Shown here piece by piece: positions 1 to 6,496 of a stretch of DNA of 28,259 nucleotides (its first letter is position 1; every line of letters starts with the position of its first letter). The position numbers and the translations under genes are program-made. Under the pieces are notes generated by a model. That model saw nothing but the letters and a program-made list of their open reading frames with translations. It had not been told where the DNA came from and did no database searches. Location: IMG/VR virus record IMGVR_UViG_3300035180_001298, positions 1 to 28,259 of that record. The stretch is one strand, 5' to 3'. Source of the stretch: a virus.

Positions 1-946
1 TCTCAATATAATGCCCAGAAGATTGATTACTTCCAGCTTCATATCCCAATTGAGCCAAACGAGGTAACCTATATCGGTAATAGATAATACCAAACTGATA
101 TGTGAGTGCGTTAACTTTGTTTATTAGGTTTTCAGCCTTCTCTCTAGTCAGGCAAAAAGGGATGAACATAGCAGGAAGCCAATGAGAGCCAGGGTCATCA
201 TAGAAAAAAGTTTTGTAGAACATCTTAACATCTTCAATGATCGATTTACTCTCCCAGTTTTCACCCGAAGCAACTTGTCCATACATCAGTTGTTTGCCAG
301 GCAGGTCATCTAAGGAGTTTTTCCATGCAATGACGTCTATACCTGCATCTTTCGAGTCGGTGAGATATCCGTCTCTAGGAGCCTTAAGACAGACTCCCTC
401 TTTGATATGGTTAGCAAATACACTATGAATTTTGTGCAATATATTGCTATGGTCAGGTCTTGGAAATCCAAATGAGATAGCATTCCCAAAGTCAGCACCA
501 GAAGCGTAAGTTGCAGCTACCTGTAGGTAATCACGTCTTTTGTCATATGGAGTTAGTCCAATGGATGTTTTTAAGACATCGTCTGGCTTCGGATGCGAGA
601 TGATTAAACAGTATAAATATATCCAACCACCAAGCGTGATATTGTCCGTTTGAATAGCGGTGAGTTCATAGGTTGTATTGTCTAACAAAAATGGGTAAGC
701 ATTATGGAGACTCTTCTGTCTTAACGCAATTTCACTGAAAACATTTTGCAGTATTACCTCATCTAAATTGTCTTGATAAGTAATATTGTCATCAACCTCG
801 TCTTCTAATTCTTCGCTCAAACTTCTTAGATCAGCAAGTTTAAAAGTTCTAAATTCATTGGCAATTGCCTTAAACTCAATCCAGTCAACCAAATCGCAAA
901 TGTCACCATCAATAGGCGGTGTTTCATTGATATAACTATGATGCAT
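1..946 (-). CDS. Putative PD-(D/E)XK-like nuclease-family protein, partial at left edge
   Basis: An open frame of 315 codons runs from ATG at 946 off the left edge with no stop, so the C-terminus is missing. I do not recognise a named family. Residues 199-234 carry a pattern typical of PD-(D/E)XK-fold proteins: KDAGIDVIAW (D204) followed about 20 residues later by MYGQVASGENWESK, where Q224 would take the usual acidic position. The start overlaps the end of the upstream ParB-like gene by 11 bases, so the two are translationally coupled and probably act together. No signal peptide or membrane span is visible in the part seen. The location beyond the repressor fits a lysogenic-conversion or defence gene. 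Coding is secure; the nuclease call is inference. Confidence 0.75.
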   Translation of the reverse strand, partial: MHHSYINETPPIDGDICDLVDWIEFKAIANEFRTFKLADLRSLSEELEDEVDDNITYQDNLDEVILQNVFSEIALRQKSLHNAYPFLLDNTTYELTAIQTDNITLGGWIYLYCLIISHPKPDDVLKTSIGLTPYDKRRDYLQVAATYASGADFGNAISFGFPRPDHSNILHKIHSVFANHIKEGVCLKAPRDGYLTDSKDAGIDVIAWKNSLDDLPGKQLMYGQVASGENWESKSIIEDVKMFYKTFFYDDPGSHWLPAMFIPFCLTREKAENLINKVNALTYQFGIIYYRYRLPRLAQLGYEAGSNQSSGHYIE

Positions 947-2027
947 TGGCTTTTTTCTGTACGATGGCTTCAATTGCTTGTGCATTGAAAACAATAGTTT
1001 GACAAATTTCTAATACTTTTTCGTTGTGGCCTTTATAGCCGCTGATAGTTTTCATAGCTTTTTCAAGCGCAGTATTGGCCGCAACAATGTTTTCTTCAAA
1101 TAGCATATCCTTAGATTTCGTGTCTTCTAGGGCATCATCAAGGTTATTAGTTTGTTTTAGTTTTATAAGTGCAGTCGGATTAACCAGTACGTAGCCTAGG
1201 TTTTTTAAGTCAGGATTTTGTGATTCAATAACAGACCTGACTCCATCCATCTTTGAGCCATAGATAAATTGCAGCATGGTTTTTAAGTTATCTAGCTTAT
1301 CTTCTGGCACTGGTTTTTGAGTTGGTTGTTGGCTCCAGTTTTTCTCTAAATTAAGAAATTCTTTGTATTCAGCACGATTGAGTGCTGTATACAGGTGCGA
1401 AAATCCAAATGCGCCAACCTTGGTTCTATCCTTAATATCAAAAATGTCATTCTGTTCTGCTTGGTTTAATACCAGCATTCCACCAATCAGGTTGCGAACA
1501 GTTTGGTTGGTATCACCAACTTTTTTTGCAATATCTTCGATGGGTGTTCCGCGCAAATACCAGTCAGTGACATATTTAGCTTTTGCGAATGAGTTCCATT
1601 TGTTCGAGCCATTAATATGCTTAAATCCAATGTAAGATCTAGCTTCCTCTTTATCAGCTACTTCAATGGCGCCAATCTCAATAATAGATTTAAGTACATC
1701 AGGTGGAATGACGTCTGGTAGTGATATTTTAAAGCTTCTAGCAAGCGTTTTATCCTGAATAACACGAATAGCGGCCAAGCGACGATTTCCTTCCAAAACC
1801 ATGTAGCGGCCTGCATCATCATTCTTCTTTTTGACAATGATTGGCTCAAAAGTAAGGTAGGTATTAGAAGTGATGGAGTCTACCAATTCTTGCAGGTCAT
1901 ATTGAGATGATAAAAAGCGTATAGTCTCTTCATCATTATGACTATTATCGGTATCTTCAACTAAACGAGGATTATCATAGTCAAAGTCAAGTAGCGCTGT
2001 TTTTACAAAGAATATTCGGTTAGTCAT
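936..2027 (-). CDS. ParB/sulfiredoxin-fold N-terminal domain protein
   Basis: 363 residues. The N-terminal ParB/Srx-like region includes YDLQELVDSI (43-52) and the motif VLEGNRRLAAI at 77-87, in which EGNRR replaces the GERR/GHRR box of ParB and Srx proteins that bind CTP or ATP. Residues 140-190 (NSFAKAKYVTDWYLRG, then IAKKVG and TVRNLIGG) look like the helical DNA-binding part of ParB-like proteins. I chose ATG 2027 over the GTG at 2039 because AGGTGA lies 8 bases before the ATG and covers the GTG. It is unlikely to be a partition protein: no ParA lies beside it, and its partner is a putative nuclease with overlapping start. Proteins of this type occur in phage and defence islands. Its own extended -10 promoter lies upstream. 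Confidence 0.85.
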   Translation of the reverse strand: MTNRIFFVKTALLDFDYDNPRLVEDTDNSHNDEETIRFLSSQYDLQELVDSITSNTYLTFEPIIVKKKNDDAGRYMVLEGNRRLAAIRVIQDKTLARSFKISLPDVIPPDVLKSIIEIGAIEVADKEEARSYIGFKHINGSNKWNSFAKAKYVTDWYLRGTPIEDIAKKVGDTNQTVRNLIGGMLVLNQAEQNDIFDIKDRTKVGAFGFSHLYTALNRAEYKEFLNLEKNWSQQPTQKPVPEDKLDNLKTMLQFIYGSKMDGVRSVIESQNPDLKNLGYVLVNPTALIKLKQTNNLDDALEDTKSKDMLFEENIVAANTALEKAMKTISGYKGHNEKVLEICQTIVFNAQAIEAIVQKKANAS

Positions 2028-2093
2028 TACAATTGTCACCTGTACTTTGGCTGTTATCTTCTATTAGGTTAGGTTTTTTCTTGCTAGGAAATA

Positions 2094-2102
2094 AGTATAG
2101 CA
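2094..2102 (-). promoter_or_regulatory. Extended -10 promoter for the ParB-like/nuclease-like pair
   Basis: On the minus strand TGCTATACT matches the extended -10 form TGnTATAAT with one change. No good -35 hexamer lies 17 bases upstream, which extended -10 promoters tolerate. Transcription would begin near 2087, about 60 bases before the ATG at 2027. It lies beyond the terminator at 2302-2324, so the two-gene unit could be expressed independently of the repressor operon. Confidence 0.5.
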
Positions 2103-2105
2103 TTT

Positions 2106-2265
2106 TCACAAAAACCTCATTAGCAATTCAACGACCACGCCACAAACATGAGCATCTTTTTCCAGTCGCATAATCGGGTAGTGCAGGCGCAAGCGTGCGA
2201 ACGTCTATCTCGCTTAACGCTAATGCTTCGCCATCGTAAATGATTATAAAGTGTTCTGTTTTCAT
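2106..2265 (-). pseudogene. Chimeric gene scar: 5' end of a small gene joined to a repressor 3' end
   Basis: Reading the minus strand, ATG 2265 opens a 45-codon frame (stop at 2128) that begins MKTEHFIIIYDGEALALSEI and continues to about TLAPAL. From about 2185 another frame reads PIMRLEKDAHVCGVVVELL and ends in RFL plus a stop at 2106-2108. That second part matches the last residues of the resident repressor (PIMTMKEDAHVCGVVVEMI, ending in KFL), so it is the tail of a second S24-type repressor gene. The N-terminal piece resembles the start of phage proteins that follow repressor genes, and loosely the FDLIIEGDGF region of the protein at 2347-3393. The two parts are in different frames, so this is a recombination remnant. 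A 45-residue peptide could still be made. Confidence 0.7.
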
Positions 2266-2301
2266 TATATTTATTATCAGTTATAGCTGTTTGTTTGGCA
2301 A

Positions 2302-2324
2302 TAAAAAACCCCGACTAGCGGGGC
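2302..2324 (-). terminator. Intrinsic terminator of the repressor operon
   Basis: On the minus strand the sequence is CCCCG-CTAGT-CGGGG followed by TTTTTT. The GC-rich 5-bp stem (extended by G-C and A-T neighbours) with a U tract, about 25 bases after the stop at 2347, is a standard rho-independent terminator ending the repressor plus membrane-protein transcript. Confidence 0.85.
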
Positions 2325-2346
2325 ATAAAATGTTTTTAAGACCGAT

Positions 2347-3393
2347 CTATGTTTCTTCGTTAATAACGACGCCAACTACTTCAGCTTGAATTACTTCTCC
2401 TGATTTTATTCTTGCATTAACGTTTAGCTTTACTGTTTTTGACTTGCTGCTTAGCGATTGTGTTATCTCACCAATTGATTGAGGTGTTAGTACTGAATCT
2501 GACAGGCTTGCTGTAAATTCTCTTGTTGATGATTTAATGGTTATTTTTATATCTGTTGGGTCTTTGGCATTGTAAGCAATGACTCTGTAGTCATCATTTA
2601 ATTGTGTTGATGATGATTTTTTTCGTTCAGATTTTGCAATCGATAAAGCCTGATCTGCTGGTATTTCAACACCAGCATAAGAAATAGATGAGGCACCTTT
2701 GGCTGCTTTTAGCATCCCTAATTTTGCATCTTTTGATTCGTCTATTGTAGCTTTGACTTTTGGGTTGCTATTTGCAACCATGTTCATTAGAGCTATTTTT
2801 TCTTCGTGACTTTGCAGTTCTCTTTGTGCTTGTTGTTCGCTACTTATTGACGCATTCTGTGTCGTCGTCATTGTTGCATTATTGTTTTCAATGATCTTAA
2901 GATCGATTTGTTTTAGTTGTGCCTCGCTCTCTAGATGGCTTTTATACATATCAGTACCAAACCAAGCAAGACCTAATACAATAACGATGATGGATATTTC
3001 TTTAGCACTCACTTTGTCCGCCAAAATTCTAACAATTTCGATAACCATATCATACAGCGATGTGGCGTGGGAACAGCCATCCGTAATCGTGTATTTTATT
3101 GAACTAAAGTGCTCTGAAATCTCATTTGAAAGACTTCTTAAATCGCCTTTTCCATGGATAATGCTTGCACATGCACGCATTATATCATCATGGAAGTCAG
3201 ATATAGCCTGCATCGACGCTCTATCTAAGGAAGACTTAAATCCATCTCCCTCGATGATTAAGTCAAATACAGGCCATTTGTCAAAAACAACCTTAACACT
3301 TGCATCATCTGGCAAAGAGTTAATGCTCTTTAGCGCTTCCCACGCTGAGTTGTCATTTGATATTTCAAATATATGTGTTTTTTCTTGGCTCAT
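2347..3393 (-). CDS. Repressor-linked single-span membrane protein (moron), function unknown
   Basis: 348 residues from ATG 3393, chosen because GAGG lies 5 bases upstream; the in-frame TTG at 3417 lies inside the repressor gene. Order of parts: an N-terminal domain (about 1-105, with FDLIIEGDGFKSSLD at 43-57), one hydrophobic helix (about 132-147, ISIIVIVLGLAWFG), a charged Gln/Glu-rich coiled-coil stretch (152-210), and a C-terminal beta-rich domain (260-348, ending NARIKSGEVIQAEVVGVV). It follows the repressor by 7 bases and has its own terminator, so it should be expressed in the lysogen. I recognise the layout from hypothetical proteins found beside phage repressors but know no activity. 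The position resembles rex or other superinfection-exclusion genes; that role is inference. Confidence 0.85.
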   Translation of the reverse strand: MSQEKTHIFEISNDNSAWEALKSINSLPDDASVKVVFDKWPVFDLIIEGDGFKSSLDRASMQAISDFHDDIMRACASIIHGKGDLRSLSNEISEHFSSIKYTITDGCSHATSLYDMVIEIVRILADKVSAKEISIIVIVLGLAWFGTDMYKSHLESEAQLKQIDLKIIENNNATMTTTQNASISSEQQAQRELQSHEEKIALMNMVANSNPKVKATIDESKDAKLGMLKAAKGASSISYAGVEIPADQALSIAKSERKKSSSTQLNDDYRVIAYNAKDPTDIKITIKSSTREFTASLSDSVLTPQSIGEITQSLSSKSKTVKLNVNARIKSGEVIQAEVVGVVINEET

Positions 3394-3400
3394 GATTTCC

Positions 3401-4099
3401 TCACAAAAACTTAACAATCATTTCAACAACAACACCGCATACATGAGCATCTTCTTTCATTGTCATGATTGGAAATCGGTCATTGTCTGGCTTTAGCAGC
3501 CATGTTCCACCATCTTTAATAAGACGCTTAACAGTAACTTCATCATCACCATTCTGACGAACCACCACAATTTTGTTATGACCCCATTCAGCCTGTGGGT
3601 CAACGATGATGATGGCATTTTCATTAATGGTTGGTTGCATACTGGTGCCATTAACACGCAGTGCATAAGTTGTTTCGCTGTATTTCCCAGTTGTTTCCAC
3701 CCACTCATCTGCATCACCAGGAGCAAAATTATCAACCAAAGTACACCAGTTGCCAGCTTGCACATAACTGATGACGGGAATTTTTCGACGATGGGTTATT
3801 GGCATTTCTGCCAGTAGTGCAGGAAATGGATCAATACTTGGGTTGTGAAAACTTGCCTGAGACTGTTGCTCATCATGCAAACGATCCATCCAGCCATGCG
3901 GAAGCGAAAGGGCTACCTCTATTTTTTCAGCGGCAACATCGCCTACATTTCTTGGATGATCTGGGTTTCGCATCTGGCTTATTTCCGACGCAGAAATCCC
4001 GCATAGCTTTGAAAGCTTTGCGGCGCTTCCTGCAATTTTAATAGCCTCTTCTAGTTTTTGTTTTCTAGCTTTAGCTCTGCCTGTTTCGTCCCGTGCCAT
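3401..4099 (-). CDS. CI-like repressor: helix-turn-helix plus S24 (LexA-like) peptidase
   Basis: 232 residues. The N-terminal helix-turn-helix is at about 24-60 (AAKLSKLCGISASEISQMRN). The C-terminal S24 domain (about 106-232) has all key parts: the Ala-Gly cleavage site A115-G116 (YVQAGNW), catalytic Ser153 in NGTSMQP, and Lys191 in VTVKRL. It should hold the prophage silent by binding operators in the adjacent gap, and RecA-stimulated self-cleavage at A115-G116 should relieve repression after DNA damage. It is divergent from the Cro-like gene at 4205 and co-transcribed with the membrane protein downstream. The last 20 or so residues are duplicated in the gene scar at 2106-2180. Confidence 0.95.
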   Translation of the reverse strand: MARDETGRAKARKQKLEEAIKIAGSAAKLSKLCGISASEISQMRNPDHPRNVGDVAAEKIEVALSLPHGWMDRLHDEQQSQASFHNPSIDPFPALLAEMPITHRRKIPVISYVQAGNWCTLVDNFAPGDADEWVETTGKYSETTYALRVNGTSMQPTINENAIIIVDPQAEWGHNKIVVVRQNGDDEVTVKRLIKDGGTWLLKPDNDRFPIMTMKEDAHVCGVVVEMIVKFL

Positions 4100-4139
4100 G
4101 CTTATTACCTCTTTGGCAATTGTGGCGTGTGTTTTCTTT

Positions 4140-4194
4140 TTAGTAAATTCCTAATTAGCAAATTTATGTTGCTAAAACGTTTGTTAATTAGTAA
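4140..4194. promoter_or_regulatory. CI/Cro operator region
   Basis: The 105-base divergent gap contains five copies of a heptamer related to TTAGCAA: TTAGTAA (4140), TTAGCAA (4155), TTGCTAA (4169, inverted), TTGTTAA (4181, inverted, one change) and TTAGTAA (4188). The pair at 4155-4175 is a perfect palindrome, TTAGCAA-ATTTATG-TTGCTAA. The pair at 4181-4194 abuts as TTGTTAA-TTAGTAA. These are the likely sites for CI and Cro, and they overlap the rightward promoter. The leftward repressor promoter could not be assigned confidently. Confidence 0.7.
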
Positions 4195-4197
4195 ACT
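4169..4197 (+). promoter_or_regulatory. Rightward early promoter (PR-like) for cro
   Basis: TTGCTA (4169-4174), a 17-base spacer, then TAAACT (4192-4197). The -35 lies in the right arm of the perfect operator palindrome, so bound repressor would block it. The -10 ends 8 bases before the ATG at 4205, so the mRNA probably starts at or next to the start codon. Confidence 0.6.
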
Positions 4198-4204
4198 TAG
4201 AGAC

Positions 4205-4456
4205 ATGAAAAAATTTACTGACATCAAAACATCCGTGCTGGCTAAAGAGTTATCAGTAACTCAGTCATATGTCAGCAACATGAAAGCGGGAAGAACTCAA
4301 ATTCCAGCTGACATTGCTTTGCGCGTAAACAAGCTTTTCGGCACTCCTCTGTGGGAAATCCGACCAGACATTTACCCGCGTCATTTGTTTGAAGCCAATG
4401 ATGCCAGTGAATCCAATCAACAGCAACGTCCTACTGAATTAGGAGCGAACGTATGA
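4205..4456 (+). CDS. Cro-like helix-turn-helix regulator
   Basis: 83 residues. The helix-turn-helix lies at about 11-33 (VLAKELSVTQSYVSNMKAGR), and the sequence continues ADIALRVNKLFGTPLWEIRP, as in Cro and YdaS-type phage regulators. ATG 4205 was chosen because the earlier in-frame ATG at 4167 lies inside the operator palindrome and before the predicted transcription start. No Shine-Dalgarno is seen in the few bases between the -10 and the ATG, which suggests a leaderless message. It is divergent from the CI-like repressor and its end overlaps the CII-like gene by 4 bases. Expected role: repress the CI side and tune early transcription during lytic growth. Confidence 0.85.
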   Translation: MKKFTDIKTSVLAKELSVTQSYVSNMKAGRTQIPADIALRVNKLFGTPLWEIRPDIYPRHLFEANDASESNQQQRPTELGANV

Positions 4457-4890
4457 ATATCAAAGACGCAATGCACCACACAGTTCACGATTACCCAGGT
4501 GGTAGCGAAAGCTTAGGTCCACGCATGAACATCGTGCCAGCCGTGTTACGCAACAAGGTTAATCCAAACAGCAGCAGTCATCACTTAACGCTTATCGAAG
4601 CCGACCGCCTTATGAGCATGACAGGCGACCACCGCATCTTAAACGCATTAGCACAGAACCATGGTTATGTTCTTGTGCCTGTTGAATTTGACACGCCTGC
4701 CAGTGACCTAGCAATTCTTGAACTGGTTACACGCGTGTGGCGCACCAACGGCGATGTTGGCAAAGCAGTAGACGAAGCCCTTTGCGACGGAAAAATAACA
4801 AGCAAAGAGCTAGAACACATTCAAGACACCATTACCCAAGTCGAACAAGCCATGCATACCATGCTTTCCCGGCTAAAAGAACTGGTATAG
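4453..4890 (+). CDS. CII-like phage regulatory protein (CP76-type family)
   Basis: 145 residues. The opening IKDAMHHTVHDYPGGSESLGPRMN and the following VLRNKVNP...HHLTLIEADRLMSMTGDHRILNALA are characteristic of the phage regulatory protein CII family (Pfam PF06892), which is distinct from lambda CII in sequence. The C-terminal half is helical and charged. ATG 4453 overlaps the Cro-like stop, with AGGAG 7 bases upstream. Members are thought to influence the lysis-lysogeny choice through early promoters; the target here is unknown. High confidence in the family, moderate in the role. Confidence 0.85.
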   Translation: MNIKDAMHHTVHDYPGGSESLGPRMNIVPAVLRNKVNPNSSSHHLTLIEADRLMSMTGDHRILNALAQNHGYVLVPVEFDTPASDLAILELVTRVWRTNGDVGKAVDEALCDGKITSKELEHIQDTITQVEQAMHTMLSRLKELV

Positions 4891-4912
4891 CCAAGATGAA
4901 GGGAAGGGGATT

Positions 4913-5122
4913 ATGAACAATCAATCTCAAGCCGACATTATTTTGCATCAGCTCAAGCAAGGTAAAACCCTAACAGCAAAAGACGCTATCCAATTCGGTT
5001 GTTTTCGTTTAGCAGCGCGCGTGAAGGATTTAAGAGAGCATGGTGTGAATATAACCACAATCAAAGAAAAGAACGCTAACGGTTCATACCATGCGCGTTA
5101 CAGCCTAGCAAAGGAGCTATGA
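4913..5122 (+). CDS. Small winged-helix DNA-binding protein (HTH_39-like)
   Basis: 69 residues forming one winged-helix domain: SQADIILHQLKQGKTLTAKDAI (helix 1 and 2), GCFRLAARVKDLREHG (recognition helix) and the wing NITTIKEKNANGSYHARYSL. This is the pattern of the small phage HTH_39-type proteins found between cII and replication genes. A strong Shine-Dalgarno, AAGGGGA, precedes the ATG. It ends 2 bases before the next start. It probably binds DNA in early regulation or replication, but no target can be named. Confidence 0.8.
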   Translation: MNNQSQADIILHQLKQGKTLTAKDAIQFGCFRLAARVKDLREHGVNITTIKEKNANGSYHARYSLAKEL

Positions 5123-5124
5123 AC

Positions 5125-5310
5125 ATGAACGACCAAGAATTACGCCTAGAGTGCCTGCGCCTTGCAGAGAAGAACGCAAGCCTTGGTGATGAACCTGTTA
5201 TTGCTGATTTTCTTTATCAGTATGTAACGACTGGTCAGATAGTGCCAAAAGAGATTTTGCGTAAAGCTTTGCAAACGCATCAATCTGATCAATGCGACTC
5301 AAGCTCTTGA
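5125..5310 (+). CDS. Small hypothetical phage protein
   Basis: 61 residues from ATG 5125, chosen over ATG 5119 because AGGAG lies 8 bases before 5125 but only 2 before 5119. The sequence MNDQELRLECLRLAEK...ADFLYQYVTTG looks like small helical phage proteins of unknown function; the match ends near residue 35-40 and the remainder may be a poorly conserved tail. Its 3' half overlaps, head to head, a possible minus-strand gene at 5198-5413, which is unusual and lowers confidence in one of the two. Confidence 0.6.
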   Translation: MNDQELRLECLRLAEKNASLGDEPVIADFLYQYVTTGQIVPKEILRKALQTHQSDQCDSSS

Positions 5311-5413
5311 ATTGAATGTCTTTTGATATGAGGTTTTTACCACTGTCAACAACCATCATCGTCAGATCAAAAGCGCGTTGTTTGTCGGAGTCGGAATAAA
5401 TTTTATCAGACAT
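5198..5413 (-). CDS. Possible small antisense gene, unknown function
   Basis: 71 residues starting MSDKIYSDSDKQRAFDLTMM, soluble and largely helical. It is supported by AGGTGA 5 bases before the ATG at 5413 and by protein-like composition (FAKLYAKSLLALSDQS). The frame continues upstream to 5686, but that part looks non-coding. It lies opposite to the early operon and overlaps the last 113 bases of the small gene at 5125-5310, so the two cannot both be freely optimised. It may be a lysogen-expressed gene or an artefact of an open frame. Confidence 0.4.
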   Translation of the reverse strand: MSDKIYSDSDKQRAFDLTMMVVDSGKNLISKDIQFKSLSRIDQIDAFAKLYAKSLLALSDQSLHTDKENQQ

Positions 5414-5596
5414 GAAATCACCTATCAGGTTAGTTAGTCTTAACAGTCTTTCGACTATGGGTAGCACCAAGCATTCTAACACGGTGGTTTCATTTTTAAT
5501 TGGCTTCGTCTGTGGCCAGAATTTCAGACAACAAAAAAGCCAAAGAGCGCTACTAAACAACTCGATGGCTTCAATCAAAAAATGAGTGAGGTAATT

Positions 5597-6496
5597 ATGC
5601 ACAAAATAATGAATGTTAGCAATAGCCCAATGATGAGCAGTAAAGAAATTGCTGATATTACTGGCAAAGACCTTAGTCACGTGCACCGTGATATTAAAAA
5701 AATGTTATCTCAATTAGAAGCCGATAAGTACGCTGGTGAAAAAGAGTATGACAGAGGAAGTAGGACTCAGTACAAGTACATAAAGCCTTCTGCAATAGAA
5801 AAAATAATGAATATTGGGCATGATCCACAACAGGATCATGAAAAATATCAAGAGGTTAAAGACTATCGTGGTTACATTTCTGAAATACTGCTAGACCACG
5901 ACTTAACCATATTACTAATGACAGGCTATGACGTTAAAGCTCGATTAAAAGTTATTCAGCGTTGGAAGGAATTGGAACAGCAAGTAGAACAACCCCAGTT
6001 CGCCATACCAACAAGCCTATCTGGTGCGCTTATGTTGGCAGCACAACAAGCCGAACAAATTGAGAAGCAACAAGCGGTAATTGCACAACAGGCACCCGCT
6101 GTTGCTTTTGTTGAGCGATTTGTTGAAGCCGACGGTTTGCACAACGTAAGACAGACAGCTAAAGCATTAGAAATACCAGAAAAAGAGTTTGTGTCCCGTT
6201 GCATTGCCGCAAAAATTCTATATCGCACTAACAAAGCGCTGACAGGCTATCAGCAATGGAAGGACGCAGGTTATTTAACACACAAAGAAGACGAGATTAA
6301 CGGTAAGGCACGTTTGCAGGTCATGTTTACACCAAAGGGTATTGCATGGCTTGGCAAGCGTTTAATTAAAGCTCAGGCACAAATAATCGCTTTTGAGAGA
6401 AAGGTCGAGAAAAATACAGCTACCAAAAAAGCAGAAGAACCTCCACACCTAAAAGCGCTTGCTGCGCTAGGCATACGCAAAGGAGCGCACGCATGA
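5597..6496 (+). CDS. Rha/KilAC-type phage antirepressor
   Basis: 299 residues. The N-terminal Rha-type domain (about 1-115) has MMSSKEIADITGKDLSHVHRDI and the usual close near LTILLMTGYDVKARLKVIQRWKELE. A Gln-rich linker with AQQAEQIEKQQAVIAQQAP (about 140-165) leads to a KilAC/ANT-type C-terminal domain (about 170-262: FVERFVEADGLHNVRQTAKAL, YQQWKDAGYL, VMFTPKGIAWL). ATG 5597 was chosen since GTGAGG lies just upstream; ATG 5582 has no such site. The two-domain build is standard for phage antirepressors, which bind or displace the repressor and promote lytic growth. It overlaps the replication gene by 4 bases. Confidence 0.85.
   Translation: MHKIMNVSNSPMMSSKEIADITGKDLSHVHRDIKKMLSQLEADKYAGEKEYDRGSRTQYKYIKPSAIEKIMNIGHDPQQDHEKYQEVKDYRGYISEILLDHDLTILLMTGYDVKARLKVIQRWKELEQQVEQPQFAIPTSLSGALMLAAQQAEQIEKQQAVIAQQAPAVAFVERFVEADGLHNVRQTAKALEIPEKEFVSRCIAAKILYRTNKALTGYQQWKDAGYLTHKEDEINGKARLQVMFTPKGIAWLGKRLIKAQAQIIAFERKVEKNTATKKAEEPPHLKALAALGIRKGAHA

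Noticed and set aside
237-428. Short plus-strand frame near the left edge
   Set aside because: Antisense shadow of the partial minus-strand gene, with no supporting signal.
2882-3496. 204-codon open frame on the plus strand
   Set aside because: It lies opposite the membrane-protein gene, has no domain pattern and looks like an antisense shadow; the minus gene has a clear start, Shine-Dalgarno and terminator.
4167-4204. Earlier in-frame start for the Cro-like gene at ATG 4167
   Set aside because: It lies inside the operator palindrome and upstream of the predicted transcription start, and adds residues unlike the family.
5533-5575. Inverted repeat AAGCCA/TGGCTT with a T-rich flank on the minus strand
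   Set aside because: The arms are short, separated by about 22 bases and interrupted; no gene is known to need a terminator there.
5414-5686. Upstream extension of the minus-strand frame at 5198-5413
   Set aside because: It overlaps the start of the antirepressor and its composition is not protein-like; the Shine-Dalgarno lies before 5413.
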